Positions 1 through 6,038 of a stretch of DNA of 10,647 bases are shown one piece after another (the stretch's first letter is position 1; each line of letters begins with the position of its first letter). Both the position numbers and the translations under genes were made by a program. This DNA comes from Bifidobacteriaceae bacterium (GTDB lineage: Bacteria; Actinomycetota; Actinomycetes; Actinomycetales; WQXJ01), in NCBI GenBank assembly GCA_031279575.1, contig JAITIG010000147.1, forward strand, positions 1 to 10,647, written 5' to 3'. The notes beneath the pieces were generated by a model that worked only from the letters and a program-made list of their open reading frames with translations, was not told the DNA's origin and did no database searches.

Positions 1-63
1 GGGCGCCAGCGCCACGGCGGCCGCGGCCGAAGCCGCCACCACCGCCCACCGCGCCATCCTCAC
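1..63 (-). CDS. Secreted or membrane protein, N-terminal start only (runs off the left edge)
   Basis: Only the first 21 codons are in the window. From GTG at 63 they read (V/M)RMARWAVVAASAAAVALAP, a positively charged start followed by an Ala/Val-rich hydrophobic stretch, which looks like a signal peptide or first membrane segment. GTG at 63-61 overlaps the TGA stop of the upstream DUF916-type gene (60-62) as a 4-bp GTGA junction and sits 7 nt after a perfect AGGAGG. An in-frame ATG at 57-55 is the alternative start, but its 13-nt spacing from AGGAGG is poor. It is probably the fourth gene of the hydrolase/WxL-like/DUF916 operon and translationally coupled to its neighbour. Its function cannot be read from this fragment; another surface protein is the natural guess from context. 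Confidence 0.6.
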   Translation of the reverse strand, partial: MRMARWAVVAASAAAAVALAP

Positions 64-1184
64 GCCGGGCCCTCCTGTCCTGCGCCGCCGCCCGCCGGCG
101 GTCCTGGAACGGCCCCGGCCGCCTTGGCCCGGGCGCGGTCCTCGGCCACCGCTTGCTCGATGCGCCGGCGCAGGCGCCGCTCCGATCCGCGCCGCCCGGC
201 CACAGCGCCCGCCACTATCAGCGCCAGCCCGCCGAGCAGCGCCAACTGCGGCCAGGGCGGCGCCCACAGGCCAAGCCGCGCTTCAACTGGCTCGACCGCC
301 GGCGGCGCGCCCTCAAGCACCTCGGGCACCACCGGCAGCGCCTGCAAGCTCACGGCCGCCCGGAACAGCGGCCAGACATCGCCCACCACCAGGTCGATGT
401 GGCGGCGCGAGCCGGGCAACAGTTCGATTACCTCGTCCGGCGTCGCCGGGAAGGCCGCCTGGCCGCCGCCCGCCCGCGCTGCCCCGGTCACGCTCAGGCG
501 CGAGTTGCCGGTGTTGACCAGGTCGAAGCCGACTTTGACGCGGCCCGCCCGCAGCGGGTGCCAGGAAGTCTGGTAGGAAGCTTGGAAGTTCTCCAAAGCC
601 AAGCCCGGGAGCAGCTCGCCCGCCACCCTGGTCATGACGCGGAAGGCGACCCGGGCCACCACGCCCAAACTGGCGCCGGACTGCTCGCCGCCCTGGGAGC
701 GGATCGAGGCGGCCACCCCGGCGGGGTGGTCGCCCGGCTCGGCGTTGGCCGGGACGCTGATGGCGAATGGCACCAGCGCCACATCGCCGGCCGGCACGGC
801 GATTGAGGCCGGCAGATCGATCCAGGTTCCGGCATCGACCGACTCCTCGGGCTGGTTCAAGATGGCGTAGCGGCCGTTGCTCGTCAAGTAGCCGTCGGCC
901 GCCGCCAGATCGAACTCGACTGCCACCTGGGACAGATTTTTGACCGCCAGGTATTCGGTCACGGTTTGGCCCGGCTCGGCCTCCAACTCGATCCAGCGCC
1001 GCCCGTCCGGGCCGTCGGGGCCGGCCGGCACCACCGCCCAGCGGATGGAGCCCTCGGCGCCATCCTGCGAGCCGTCGGCCGCCTGGGCCGCTTGAGGGCA
1101 CGCCAGGGCCAGGCTCAGCAGGCCGGCTGTGGCGGCGGCCCGCAGCGCGCCGGGGCGCCGCCGGGCGGCTTGCGGCCAAGGCAT
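60..1184 (-). CDS. DUF916 / WxL-interacting-type cell-surface protein with C-terminal membrane anchor
   Basis: The protein has 374 residues. Residues 1-36 are a signal peptide ending AQA. Residues about 46-165 resemble the DUF916 (WxL-interacting protein, peptidoglycan-binding) beta-domain: a conserved-looking IRWAVVPAGPDGPDG start, PGQTVTEYLAVKN, DGYLTSNGRYAIL, and PGDHPAGVAASI. A second beta domain spans about 170-300 (RVMTRVAGEL, YQTSWHPLRAG, VNTGNSRLSV). A transmembrane helix lies at about 313-330, followed by a basic cytoplasmic tail (RRGSERRLRRR). Known WxL-interacting proteins share this layout and sit at the envelope, partnering WxL-domain proteins and peptidoglycan. The gene before it encodes a WxL-like protein, which fits that partnership. 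ATG at 1184 follows GGTGAG with an 8-nt spacer. The gene ends at TGA 60-62, overlapping the next start. Binding partners are inferred, not visible. Confidence 0.8.
   Translation of the reverse strand: MPWPQAARRRPGALRAAATAGLLSLALACPQAAQAADGSQDGAEGSIRWAVVPAGPDGPDGRRWIELEAEPGQTVTEYLAVKNLSQVAVEFDLAAADGYLTSNGRYAILNQPEESVDAGTWIDLPASIAVPAGDVALVPFAISVPANAEPGDHPAGVAASIRSQGGEQSGASLGVVARVAFRVMTRVAGELLPGLALENFQASYQTSWHPLRAGRVKVGFDLVNTGNSRLSVTGAARAGGGQAAFPATPDEVIELLPGSRRHIDLVVGDVWPLFRAAVSLQALPVVPEVLEGAPPAVEPVEARLGLWAPPWPQLALLGGLALIVAGAVAGRRGSERRLRRRIEQAVAEDRARAKAAGAVPGPPAGGGAGQEGPA
71..76 (-). promoter_or_regulatory. Ribosome-binding site AGGAGG inside the DUF916-type gene
   Basis: The minus strand reads AGGAGG, then 7 nt, then GTG at 63. 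This perfect anti-16S match lies in the last codons of the upstream gene. It favours the GTG start at 63 over the in-frame ATG at 57 for the gene leaving the window. Confidence 0.6.
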
Positions 1185-1220
1185 GGTTCTATCTCACCCC
1201 GAGATTCCGCCAAAGGGGTC

Positions 1221-1251
1221 GGGGCGCCCGCCTGTCGCGGGCGGGCGCCCC
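1221..1251 (-). terminator. GC-rich 12-bp hairpin between the WxL-like and DUF916-type genes
   Basis: GGGGCGCCCGCC at 1221-1232 is perfectly complemented by GGCGGGCGCCCC at 1240-1251, with a 7-nt loop. On the minus strand the hairpin lies 26 bp after the WxL-like stop codon and 36 bp before the DUF916-type ATG. No U-tract follows. High-GC actinobacteria often have U-less hairpins, so it may be a partial terminator that lowers expression of downstream genes, or a 3' structure protecting the upstream mRNA. I see no separate promoter in the 36 bp after it. Confidence 0.5.
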
Positions 1252-1277
1252 GGCCCGGCGCTGGGCTAGGACTGGCC

Positions 1278-1895
1278 CTACTCCATCAAGGTCAGCGTCA
1301 AGTCGGCGGCGTAGTTGCCGGCCGCCACATCCGGGGCGGTCTTCAAGATCAGCTCGGCCGAGGCGGTCCACTCGTGCTCGTCGAGGATCATGCCGGAGTC
1401 GACGGCCAAAGCGAGCAGTTCGGAGGCGACCAGGCCGGGGCCGGCCGGGTCGTCGAGCGAGGTGGCGACCTCGTCGCCCTCCGACACCAAGTTCAGGTCG
1501 CCGTCGTCGATCATCACCGGCGCCCAGCCGAACTGGTCGGCCGGGATGTCGGGCTGGCCGTCATCGCCGGTGAAGTCTTCGATCGAGCCCAGCACATACC
1601 AGCCGAGGCCGCTGGGCACATCAGCCGGATCGCGCTCGTCGGTCACGGTGACGGTGGGCAAAGTGCCGCTGAACCGGCGCACCTCGTCAGTCGAGCCGTC
1701 CTCGTGGAGTTCGGCCGAGGTGGCGGCCACCGTCATGGTCAAGTCGCCGTAAACCGACAGCGGCTCGATCTCGAGGAAGACCTCCACCCCCTCGCTGCCG
1801 AACTCGTCGTCGGCGAAGGCCATGCCGGCCACGCCGCTCAACGCCAGGGCGCCAACGCCGATGGCGGCCGCCCTCAATATGGTTGATTTCCGCAT
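1278..1895 (-). CDS. Secreted WxL-like surface protein
   Basis: The protein has 205 residues. Residues 1-28 (MRKSTILRAA then a hydrophobic run ending GMAFA) form a signal peptide. The mature protein is very acidic. Its centre reads TVTVTDERDP, then GWYVLGSIEDFTG (98-110) and FGWAPVMI (122-129), and the C-terminus is AAGNYAADLTLTLME. This follows the plan of WxL domains: a tryptophan segment before a DF motif, and a terminal G-x-Y...TLT strand. The distal Trp is absent and the first motif is W-x-V, so it is a divergent member. WxL domains bind the cell wall non-covalently and pair with DUF916 proteins, one of which is encoded next. I chose ATG 1895 because AGGAAAG precedes it by 9 nt and a clean signal peptide follows. 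An in-frame ATG at 1928 has no ribosome-binding site. It starts 29 bp after the hydrolase stop. Confidence 0.7.
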   Translation of the reverse strand: MRKSTILRAAAIGVGALALSGVAGMAFADDEFGSEGVEVFLEIEPLSVYGDLTMTVAATSAELHEDGSTDEVRRFSGTLPTVTVTDERDPADVPSGLGWYVLGSIEDFTGDDGQPDIPADQFGWAPVMIDDGDLNLVSEGDEVATSLDDPAGPGLVASELLALAVDSGMILDEHEWTASAELILKTAPDVAAGNYAADLTLTLME

Positions 1896-1904
1896 CTTTC
1901 GAAT

Positions 1905-1911
1905 CTTTCCT
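1905..1911 (-). promoter_or_regulatory. Ribosome-binding site that fixes the WxL-like start
   Basis: The minus strand reads AGGAAAG (1911 down to 1905), a 9-nt spacer, then ATG at 1895. It supports the shorter protein with a typical signal peptide over the in-frame ATG at 1928, which overlaps the hydrolase stop codon as ATGA but lacks a purine-rich site. Confidence 0.5.
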
Positions 1912-1924
1912 TTCTTGTGATCAA

Positions 1925-4705
1925 TCATTGGCAGGTCATTGCGGGATAGGGCGCCTCAAGCTCCACTTCGGGGGACCCGGCCGCGCCCAAGCCGCGCCCC
2001 TTGACCACCACCAGGCCGGCCGGCAAGGCGCCCAGGCGGGTGGTGAAAGCGTGGGCCCCATACTTGCCGACTTGAACCGAGGCGAACTCCTTGGCCCCGA
2101 AGCCGGTCTCGATGCCCACCTCGGCCGGGCCCTCATCCGAGTTCAGCACCGTCACCACCAAGTAGGCCTTGCCCGCGATGCAGCGCGAGCTGACCACCGG
2201 TTCAAGCTTGAGCGGCTGGGCCACCTGCGGCACCGGCCCGGTTCGCACCAAGCTGAGCTGGTCCACCGTCAGGTTGTTGTTGCCGGAGGTGTTGACGGCC
2301 TCGACGCTGACTTTGGCGCTTCCACCGGTCAGCTTGAGCCCTTCCAAGCTGAACTGGTTCCAGCTGGTCCCAGCAGCGGCCAAGTCGAGCGCATAGTCTT
2401 CCCCGGCGCCCCCCGTCACCCGGATGCGGCCCTGGGCCAGGCCGGCGCTGCGGGTGGCGTGGGCGGACAGGGTGTAGACGCCATCGGGCGCCGCGGCTTG
2501 TTGGTAGATGGAGCCGGAGAAGGCGCCGTTGCGGGTCAGCCGGGCGGCGAAGCGGGACGAGCCCGCGCCGGCGGTGTTGTTGGTCACAAAACTGGCGTCC
2601 GAGCCGGCGTCGACCACCTTGGTCCAGCCGGTGATCTCGCTTACCGCCGTCCTGTCGGCTTGGAAGTCCGCGTTCAGCAGGTAATTGTTGCCGGGGCCGA
2701 CCTCCCAGGCGCCGGTGGCGGCGTTGAGGCGCCATTGGCTGAGCGAGTGCGCCACCGGCGCGCCGTCCTCGATGGTGACCGGCAGCCACTGGTTGTAGCC
2801 GGTGCCGTTCCAAGCGAAGTCCGCCCAGCGGTCGCCGGCGAACACGATCAGATCTTGCTCAGTGCCTTTGACGGTGAAGAAGAAGCCGGTCTGGGTGGTG
2901 TGGCTGAAATCCCGCTCCGTGCCGGCCATAGTCCACTCGCTGGAGTAGGAACCCTGGATGGCGCCGGTCAGCGACTTGATCAGCCAGGTGTGCGAGGCGT
3001 TCCAACCGTAAAGCTCCGAGGTCGCCATGTAGTAGACGCCTTCGGCTTTGAACATGCAGTTGGCCTCGCGCCCCGAGCTGGTCGAGACGCGCACGGCGCG
3101 CTCGATGCTGAGCGAGTCGGCCGGCGAGATGCGCGACACATAGGCGTTGCCCCGCCCCGACTGATTGGAGGAGATCAGGTAGCTGGCGCCGTCGTCATCG
3201 GTGAAGACGGTTTGGTCGCCGGTCCCGGTCAGGGTGTGGTTCTCGATCTGGCGCTGGATGCTGGCGAACTCGAAGTCCCCGGTGGGCGAGTCGCCGGCGA
3301 AGAAGGCCACCGAGTGGTTGGTCGAATTGTCTGGCGCGAACTTCGACTCAAACTGCGTGATGAGCACAAACCGGCCGGTGTTCTGGTTGTAGACCACCCC
3401 CATCCGGCCGACCCAGGAGGCGTCGTCGACGGTCTTCATCTGGGTGAAATAGCCGGCCGAGGTGTCTTGGGCCGGGTCGACCTCGACTTTGGTTTGGGCG
3501 GTCACAATGTTGTTCTCGAATTTCCAGTTGACCAGGTCCTGGGAGGAGTAGCAGGTCACCGCCACCAGGTGGGAGTCGGAGCCATCGGCGGCGGTGTAGG
3601 CCTTGGTCGGCGAGTTGTAGTAGCTCAGCGCGCCGGCGTAGCGCGCGCCGTACCAGTAGTAGGTGTCGCCGAAGCGGAAGATGCCCCCGCCCTGGGAGAA
3701 GATCGGGTTGCCGTCGGTGTCATGCCACCAGGCGTCGTTTTGGATCGTTTGCAGGCTGCCGGCCTGGGCGGTGACCAATTGGCCGGCCGCCGCCAGCAGG
3801 GCGTTCTTGGCCGCCACCACGGCTTCGGCGCTGGCCTCGGAATCCTCCAACACGCCTGCCGCCTGAAGGCGGGCGGCCGCGAAATCAGGCCACGAGCCGG
3901 CTGTGTGGTCGCCCGGCGCCCGGGTCTGATATAGCTGGACCAGTTCGCGCAGACCCCGCACCACCACCAGCAAGGATTCGGCTTGCGCCAGGCCGGCCAG
4001 CGCGCCGGCCAGATCTTGCTCGCTCGCCGCCTGATCGGCCAAGACGGCGGCGGCGTCTTCGAGCGCCGCCTCCAAGGCCGCCCACGAGCCAGCCGTGTAA
4101 TCCGCCTGGGGCAGCGCGGCCGCCGCGTCATAGGCCGCCTGGAGTTCTTCGAGGGCGTCGGGCGGCTCCGGGTCGGCCACCGTTTGGGTGACGGTCGCCC
4201 CGGTGAAGTTGAGATAGTCGTAGGTCTCGCCCGCCGCGTCGTATTCGGGGACAACTCGCACCACGTGCTCCCCCGGCTCCAAGCCTTCGACGCTGAACAG
4301 GACCACGCCGTTGCGGGTCGAGGAGTTGTAGCAGTTGAAGGTGCCGGCGGCGGCATCGTCCAAGTAGACGGCGCCCTGGCCGTTGGAGCTGCGCTGGTTG
4401 CCGGACAAGGCCACCGCCTCGCCCACGAAGGCGATCTCGAACCACTGGTCGGCGCTGAGCGGCGTGTCTTGCCAGTGGTTGTTGTTGCTGCCGGTGTTGT
4501 AGCCCCAAGCCCCGCTGTAATAGACCTTGTGCAACTCGCCTCGCTGCGAGGCCGCGTCCAGGTGGGAGATGGCCAGGGTCTGGGTGGCGGCCTGGGCGGC
4601 GGGGGCCGGGGCGCCTGCCAGCGCCAGGCTGGCGGCCAAGGCCGCCGCGCCGAGGGCGGCCAAGCCTGGGCGCGCCAGGCGGCGGGTCATAACACGGTGT
4701 GGCAT
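1925..4705 (-). CDS. Secreted multidomain GH43-like glycoside hydrolase (exo-beta-1,3-galactanase-type) with FIVAR repeats
   Basis: The protein has 926 residues. Signal peptide 1-40. Residues 41-178 are a beta-rich carbohydrate-binding-like module. Residues about 185-247 and 250-315 are two FIVAR-type repeats (YTAGSWAALEAAL and HTAGSWPDFAAARL). The catalytic GH43-like propeller spans about 320-670: GNPIFSQGGGIFRFGDTYYW (332-351), SSQDLVNWKF, MGVVYNQNTGRFVLITQ, DQTVFTDDDGASYL, and REANCMFKAEGVYYMATSEL. Residues 673-822 form a galactose-binding-like module, and 830-926 a C-terminal beta domain seen in actinobacterial secreted enzymes. The propeller pattern resembles the exo-1,3-galactanase branch, where the usual N-terminal Asp base is missing; here Gln338-Gly-Gly-Gly occupies that segment, and Glu547 is the likely acid. 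The substrate is probably beta-galactan or arabinogalactan side chains, but xylan/arabinan activity is not excluded. There is no sortase motif. ATG 4705 has AAAGGAA 8 nt upstream. First gene of the minus operon. Confidence 0.8.
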   Translation of the reverse strand: MPHRVMTRRLARPGLAALGAAALAASLALAGAPAPAAQAATQTLAISHLDAASQRGELHKVYYSGAWGYNTGSNNNHWQDTPLSADQWFEIAFVGEAVALSGNQRSSNGQGAVYLDDAAAGTFNCYNSSTRNGVVLFSVEGLEPGEHVVRVVPEYDAAGETYDYLNFTGATVTQTVADPEPPDALEELQAAYDAAAALPQADYTAGSWAALEAALEDAAAVLADQAASEQDLAGALAGLAQAESLLVVVRGLRELVQLYQTRAPGDHTAGSWPDFAAARLQAAGVLEDSEASAEAVVAAKNALLAAAGQLVTAQAGSLQTIQNDAWWHDTDGNPIFSQGGGIFRFGDTYYWYGARYAGALSYYNSPTKAYTAADGSDSHLVAVTCYSSQDLVNWKFENNIVTAQTKVEVDPAQDTSAGYFTQMKTVDDASWVGRMGVVYNQNTGRFVLITQFESKFAPDNSTNHSVAFFAGDSPTGDFEFASIQRQIENHTLTGTGDQTVFTDDDGASYLISSNQSGRGNAYVSRISPADSLSIERAVRVSTSSGREANCMFKAEGVYYMATSELYGWNASHTWLIKSLTGAIQGSYSSEWTMAGTERDFSHTTQTGFFFTVKGTEQDLIVFAGDRWADFAWNGTGYNQWLPVTIEDGAPVAHSLSQWRLNAATGAWEVGPGNNYLLNADFQADRTAVSEITGWTKVVDAGSDASFVTNNTAGAGSSRFAARLTRNGAFSGSIYQQAAAPDGVYTLSAHATRSAGLAQGRIRVTGGAGEDYALDLAAAGTSWNQFSLEGLKLTGGSAKVSVEAVNTSGNNNLTVDQLSLVRTGPVPQVAQPLKLEPVVSSRCIAGKAYLVVTVLNSDEGPAEVGIETGFGAKEFASVQVGKYGAHAFTTRLGALPAGLVVVKGRGLGAAGSPEVELEAPYPAMTCQ

Positions 4706-4709
4706 CTGT

Positions 4710-4766
4710 CTAGTTCCTTTCGCCGAACCCGTCAGAGCGGATCGCTTCGACTGCTGCGCGCTTCAT
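4710..4766 (-). CDS. Possible 18-codon leader ORF upstream of the hydrolase
   Basis: ATG at 4766 opens MKRAAVEAIRSDGFGERN and ends with TAG at 4712-4710, only 4 nt before the hydrolase ATG. AAAGGAG (4784 down to 4778) lies 11 nt upstream, slightly far for an ideal site. The last codons (GAA AGG AAC) run through the hydrolase ribosome-binding site AAAGGAA, so ribosomes reading it would compete with or couple to hydrolase initiation. No run of one amino acid suggests classical attenuation. It may be a chance ORF in a long leader. Confidence 0.3.
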   Translation of the reverse strand: MKRAAVEAIRSDGFGERN

Positions 4767-4827
4767 TACGCTTGGGGCTCCTTTGTGGCCGGGGAATCGG
4801 GCTGTCCGGCCAGCCGCAGAGACGAAA

Positions 4828-4843
4828 ATGTTGACGTAAACAT
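4828..4843. promoter_or_regulatory. LacI-family operator palindrome with central CG
   Basis: ATGTTGACGTAAACAT is palindromic at 14 of 16 positions (only the G/A pair at positions 6 and 11 fails). It is A/T-rich in a GC-rich region. LacI-family regulators typically bind such palindromes with a central CG step, which their hinge helices intercalate. It lies 127 bp before the divergently transcribed LacI-family gene and overlaps the candidate hydrolase promoter, so the local regulator is the likely ligand. Confidence 0.6.
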
Positions 4844-4870
4844 GGCATCATCTGGCGGCTCCCCAGTCAA
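4842..4870 (-). promoter_or_regulatory. Candidate promoter of the hydrolase/WxL-like operon
   Basis: On the minus strand TTGACT (4870 down to 4865, 5 of 6 to the -35 consensus) is followed after 17 nt by TGCCAT (4847 down to 4842, a weak -10). Transcription would begin near 4835, giving a leader of about 130 nt. The -10 abuts and overlaps the LacI-type palindrome at 4828-4843, the usual position for repression. The -10 match is poor, so the exact hexamer is uncertain. Confidence 0.4.
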
Positions 4871-4958
4871 CCGCCGGACAGGTCACAATCCCGTAACGAT
4901 TTGTTTATCGCCCTTGGGCGGCCCAATCGCGGTGGCCGGGCCCCGATCGCGGACGGGG

Positions 4959-4964
4959 TAGCAT
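4959..4964 (+). promoter_or_regulatory. TANNNT -10 box for leaderless transcription of the LacI-type gene
   Basis: TAGCAT ends 6 nt before the ATG at 4971, so transcription would start at or next to the A of the start codon. Actinobacterial -10 elements often fit TANNNT, and leaderless mRNAs are common there. No good ribosome-binding site is present: the only purine-rich stretch, GGACGGGG at 4951-4958, is 12 nt away. No convincing -35 is seen. Confidence 0.4.
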
Positions 4965-4970
4965 TGCCGC

Positions 4971-6014
4971 ATGTCAACGGTGGCCACCGCCGGCCGGCGC
5001 AAAGTCGGCCCGTCCATCGGCGACGTGGCGCGCCTGGCCGGCGTGTCCGCCCAAACCGTCTCGCGGGTCTCCACCGGCTCGCAGCGCGTGCGCCCCGACA
5101 CGCGCGACCGAGTTATCGCCGCCATGGACCAGCTCGGCTACTCGCCCAACCAGGCGGCGCGGGCCCTGCGCAGCGGAACCTTCGGCACCATCGGCCTGCT
5201 GGCCTACCGCTTCGAGCGCACCGGCGAAGCCCTGACCACCCAAGCCGTGGTGGCCGCCGCCGAGGCCCAAGGCTATTCGGTCACCCTGGTCAACGTCGCC
5301 AACCCGGCCTCAACCGGCTGGCGCAGCGCCGCCGCGCGGCTCTCCGACCAAGCCGTCGACGGCCTGATCATCATCCGGGCCGAGACCGAGACCCCCGAAA
5401 CCCTGGCCCTGCCCGCCGGCCTGCCGGTGGCCGTCTCCGACTCGCGCCTGGTGGGCTACTACCCGGCCGTGGTGGCAGACCAAATCCAAGGCTCGATCGA
5501 CGCCGTCGGCCACCTGCTCGGACTCGGCCACCGCACCGTCCACCACATCGCCGGCCCGTCCAACTCCGACCCCGGCAACCTGCGCCAAGCCGCCTGGCAG
5601 CGCCGGCTCGAAGAGGCGGGCATCCCCCCGCCCCAGCCCCAGCGGGGCGACTGGTCCGCCGCCTCCGGCTACGCCGCCGGGCTGCGCCTAGCGGCGGACC
5701 CAACCGCCACCGCGATCTACTGCGCCAACGACGAGATGGCCTTCGGCCTGCTCAGAGCCCTCTACGAAGCCGGGCGGCGAGTCCCCCAAGAGGTCTCCAT
5801 AGTCGGCTTCGACGGCATCGCGCTAGGCGAGTTCGTCTACCCGCCGCTGACCACCGTGGCCCAGGACTACGCCGAGATCGGCCGCGAACTGGTGCGCATG
5901 CTGCTGGAGCAGGTGCGCGCCCAACGCCGCCGCCCCCAAGAGCGCGTCATGGTCCCCACCAACCTGGTGATCAGGGGCACCACCGCCCCGCCGGCGCCCG
6001 GCCAAGGCCTGTGA
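4971..6014 (+). CDS. LacI-family transcriptional regulator
   Basis: The protein has 347 residues, normal for the family. Residues 15-60 are the LacI helix-turn-helix (SIGDVARLAGVSAQTVSRV, then RVRPDTRDRVIAAMDQLGYS), followed by the hinge helix PNQAARALRSG, with Leu67 in the position that wedges into the operator centre. Residues about 71-340 are a periplasmic-binding-protein-like sugar domain, with CANDEMAFGLL (251-261), VSIVGFDGIALGEFVYPPLT (275-294) and the following TVAQD. It is a DNA-binding protein that releases or changes affinity when a small sugar binds; the effector is not predictable here. It is divergent from the hydrolase operon, whose promoter carries a matching palindrome, so it probably represses that operon. 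A short N-terminal extension (1-14) precedes the HTH. ATG 4971 may be translated from a leaderless mRNA. It ends 24 bp from the convergent sufT-like gene. Confidence 0.93.
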   Translation: MSTVATAGRRKVGPSIGDVARLAGVSAQTVSRVSTGSQRVRPDTRDRVIAAMDQLGYSPNQAARALRSGTFGTIGLLAYRFERTGEALTTQAVVAAAEAQGYSVTLVNVANPASTGWRSAAARLSDQAVDGLIIIRAETETPETLALPAGLPVAVSDSRLVGYYPAVVADQIQGSIDAVGHLLGLGHRTVHHIAGPSNSDPGNLRQAAWQRRLEEAGIPPPQPQRGDWSAASGYAAGLRLAADPTATAIYCANDEMAFGLLRALYEAGRRVPQEVSIVGFDGIALGEFVYPPLTTVAQDYAEIGRELVRMLLEQVRAQRRRPQERVMVPTNLVIRGTTAPPAPGQGL

Positions 6015-6036
6015 GCCGCCACGTCCCCGGGCGCCG
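5992..6036. terminator. Candidate bidirectional terminator between convergent genes
   Basis: CGGCGCCCGG (5992-6001) pairs perfectly with CCGGGCGCCG (6027-6036), a 10-bp GC stem with a 25-nt loop. It spans the end of the LacI-type gene and the 24-bp gap before the sufT-like stop. The palindrome could act on both strands. No T-tract follows on either side and the loop is long, so this is a weak call in GC-rich DNA. Confidence 0.3.
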
Positions 6037-6038
6037 CC

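Noticed and set aside
1883..3934. Long plus-strand open frame of 683 codons opposite the hydrolase
   Set aside because: Its product is Gly/Arg/Val/His-rich with no domain pattern, and it exists because the antisense frame of a GC-biased gene rarely has stops. The minus-strand hydrolase explains the region.
3983..4834. Plus-strand open frame of 283 codons across the hydrolase start and intergenic region
   Set aside because: Arg/Gly-rich composition, no family signature, and it crosses the promoter and operator region.
4909..4920. Short inverted repeat CGCCCTTGGGCG near the LacI-type promoter
   Set aside because: A 2-nt loop and pure GC arms are expected by chance in this base composition.
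4926..4952. Direct repeat ATCGCGG at 4926 and 4946 upstream of the LacI-type gene
   Set aside because: Only 7 bp and made of common GC-rich words; it has neither palindromic form nor a central CG operator layout.
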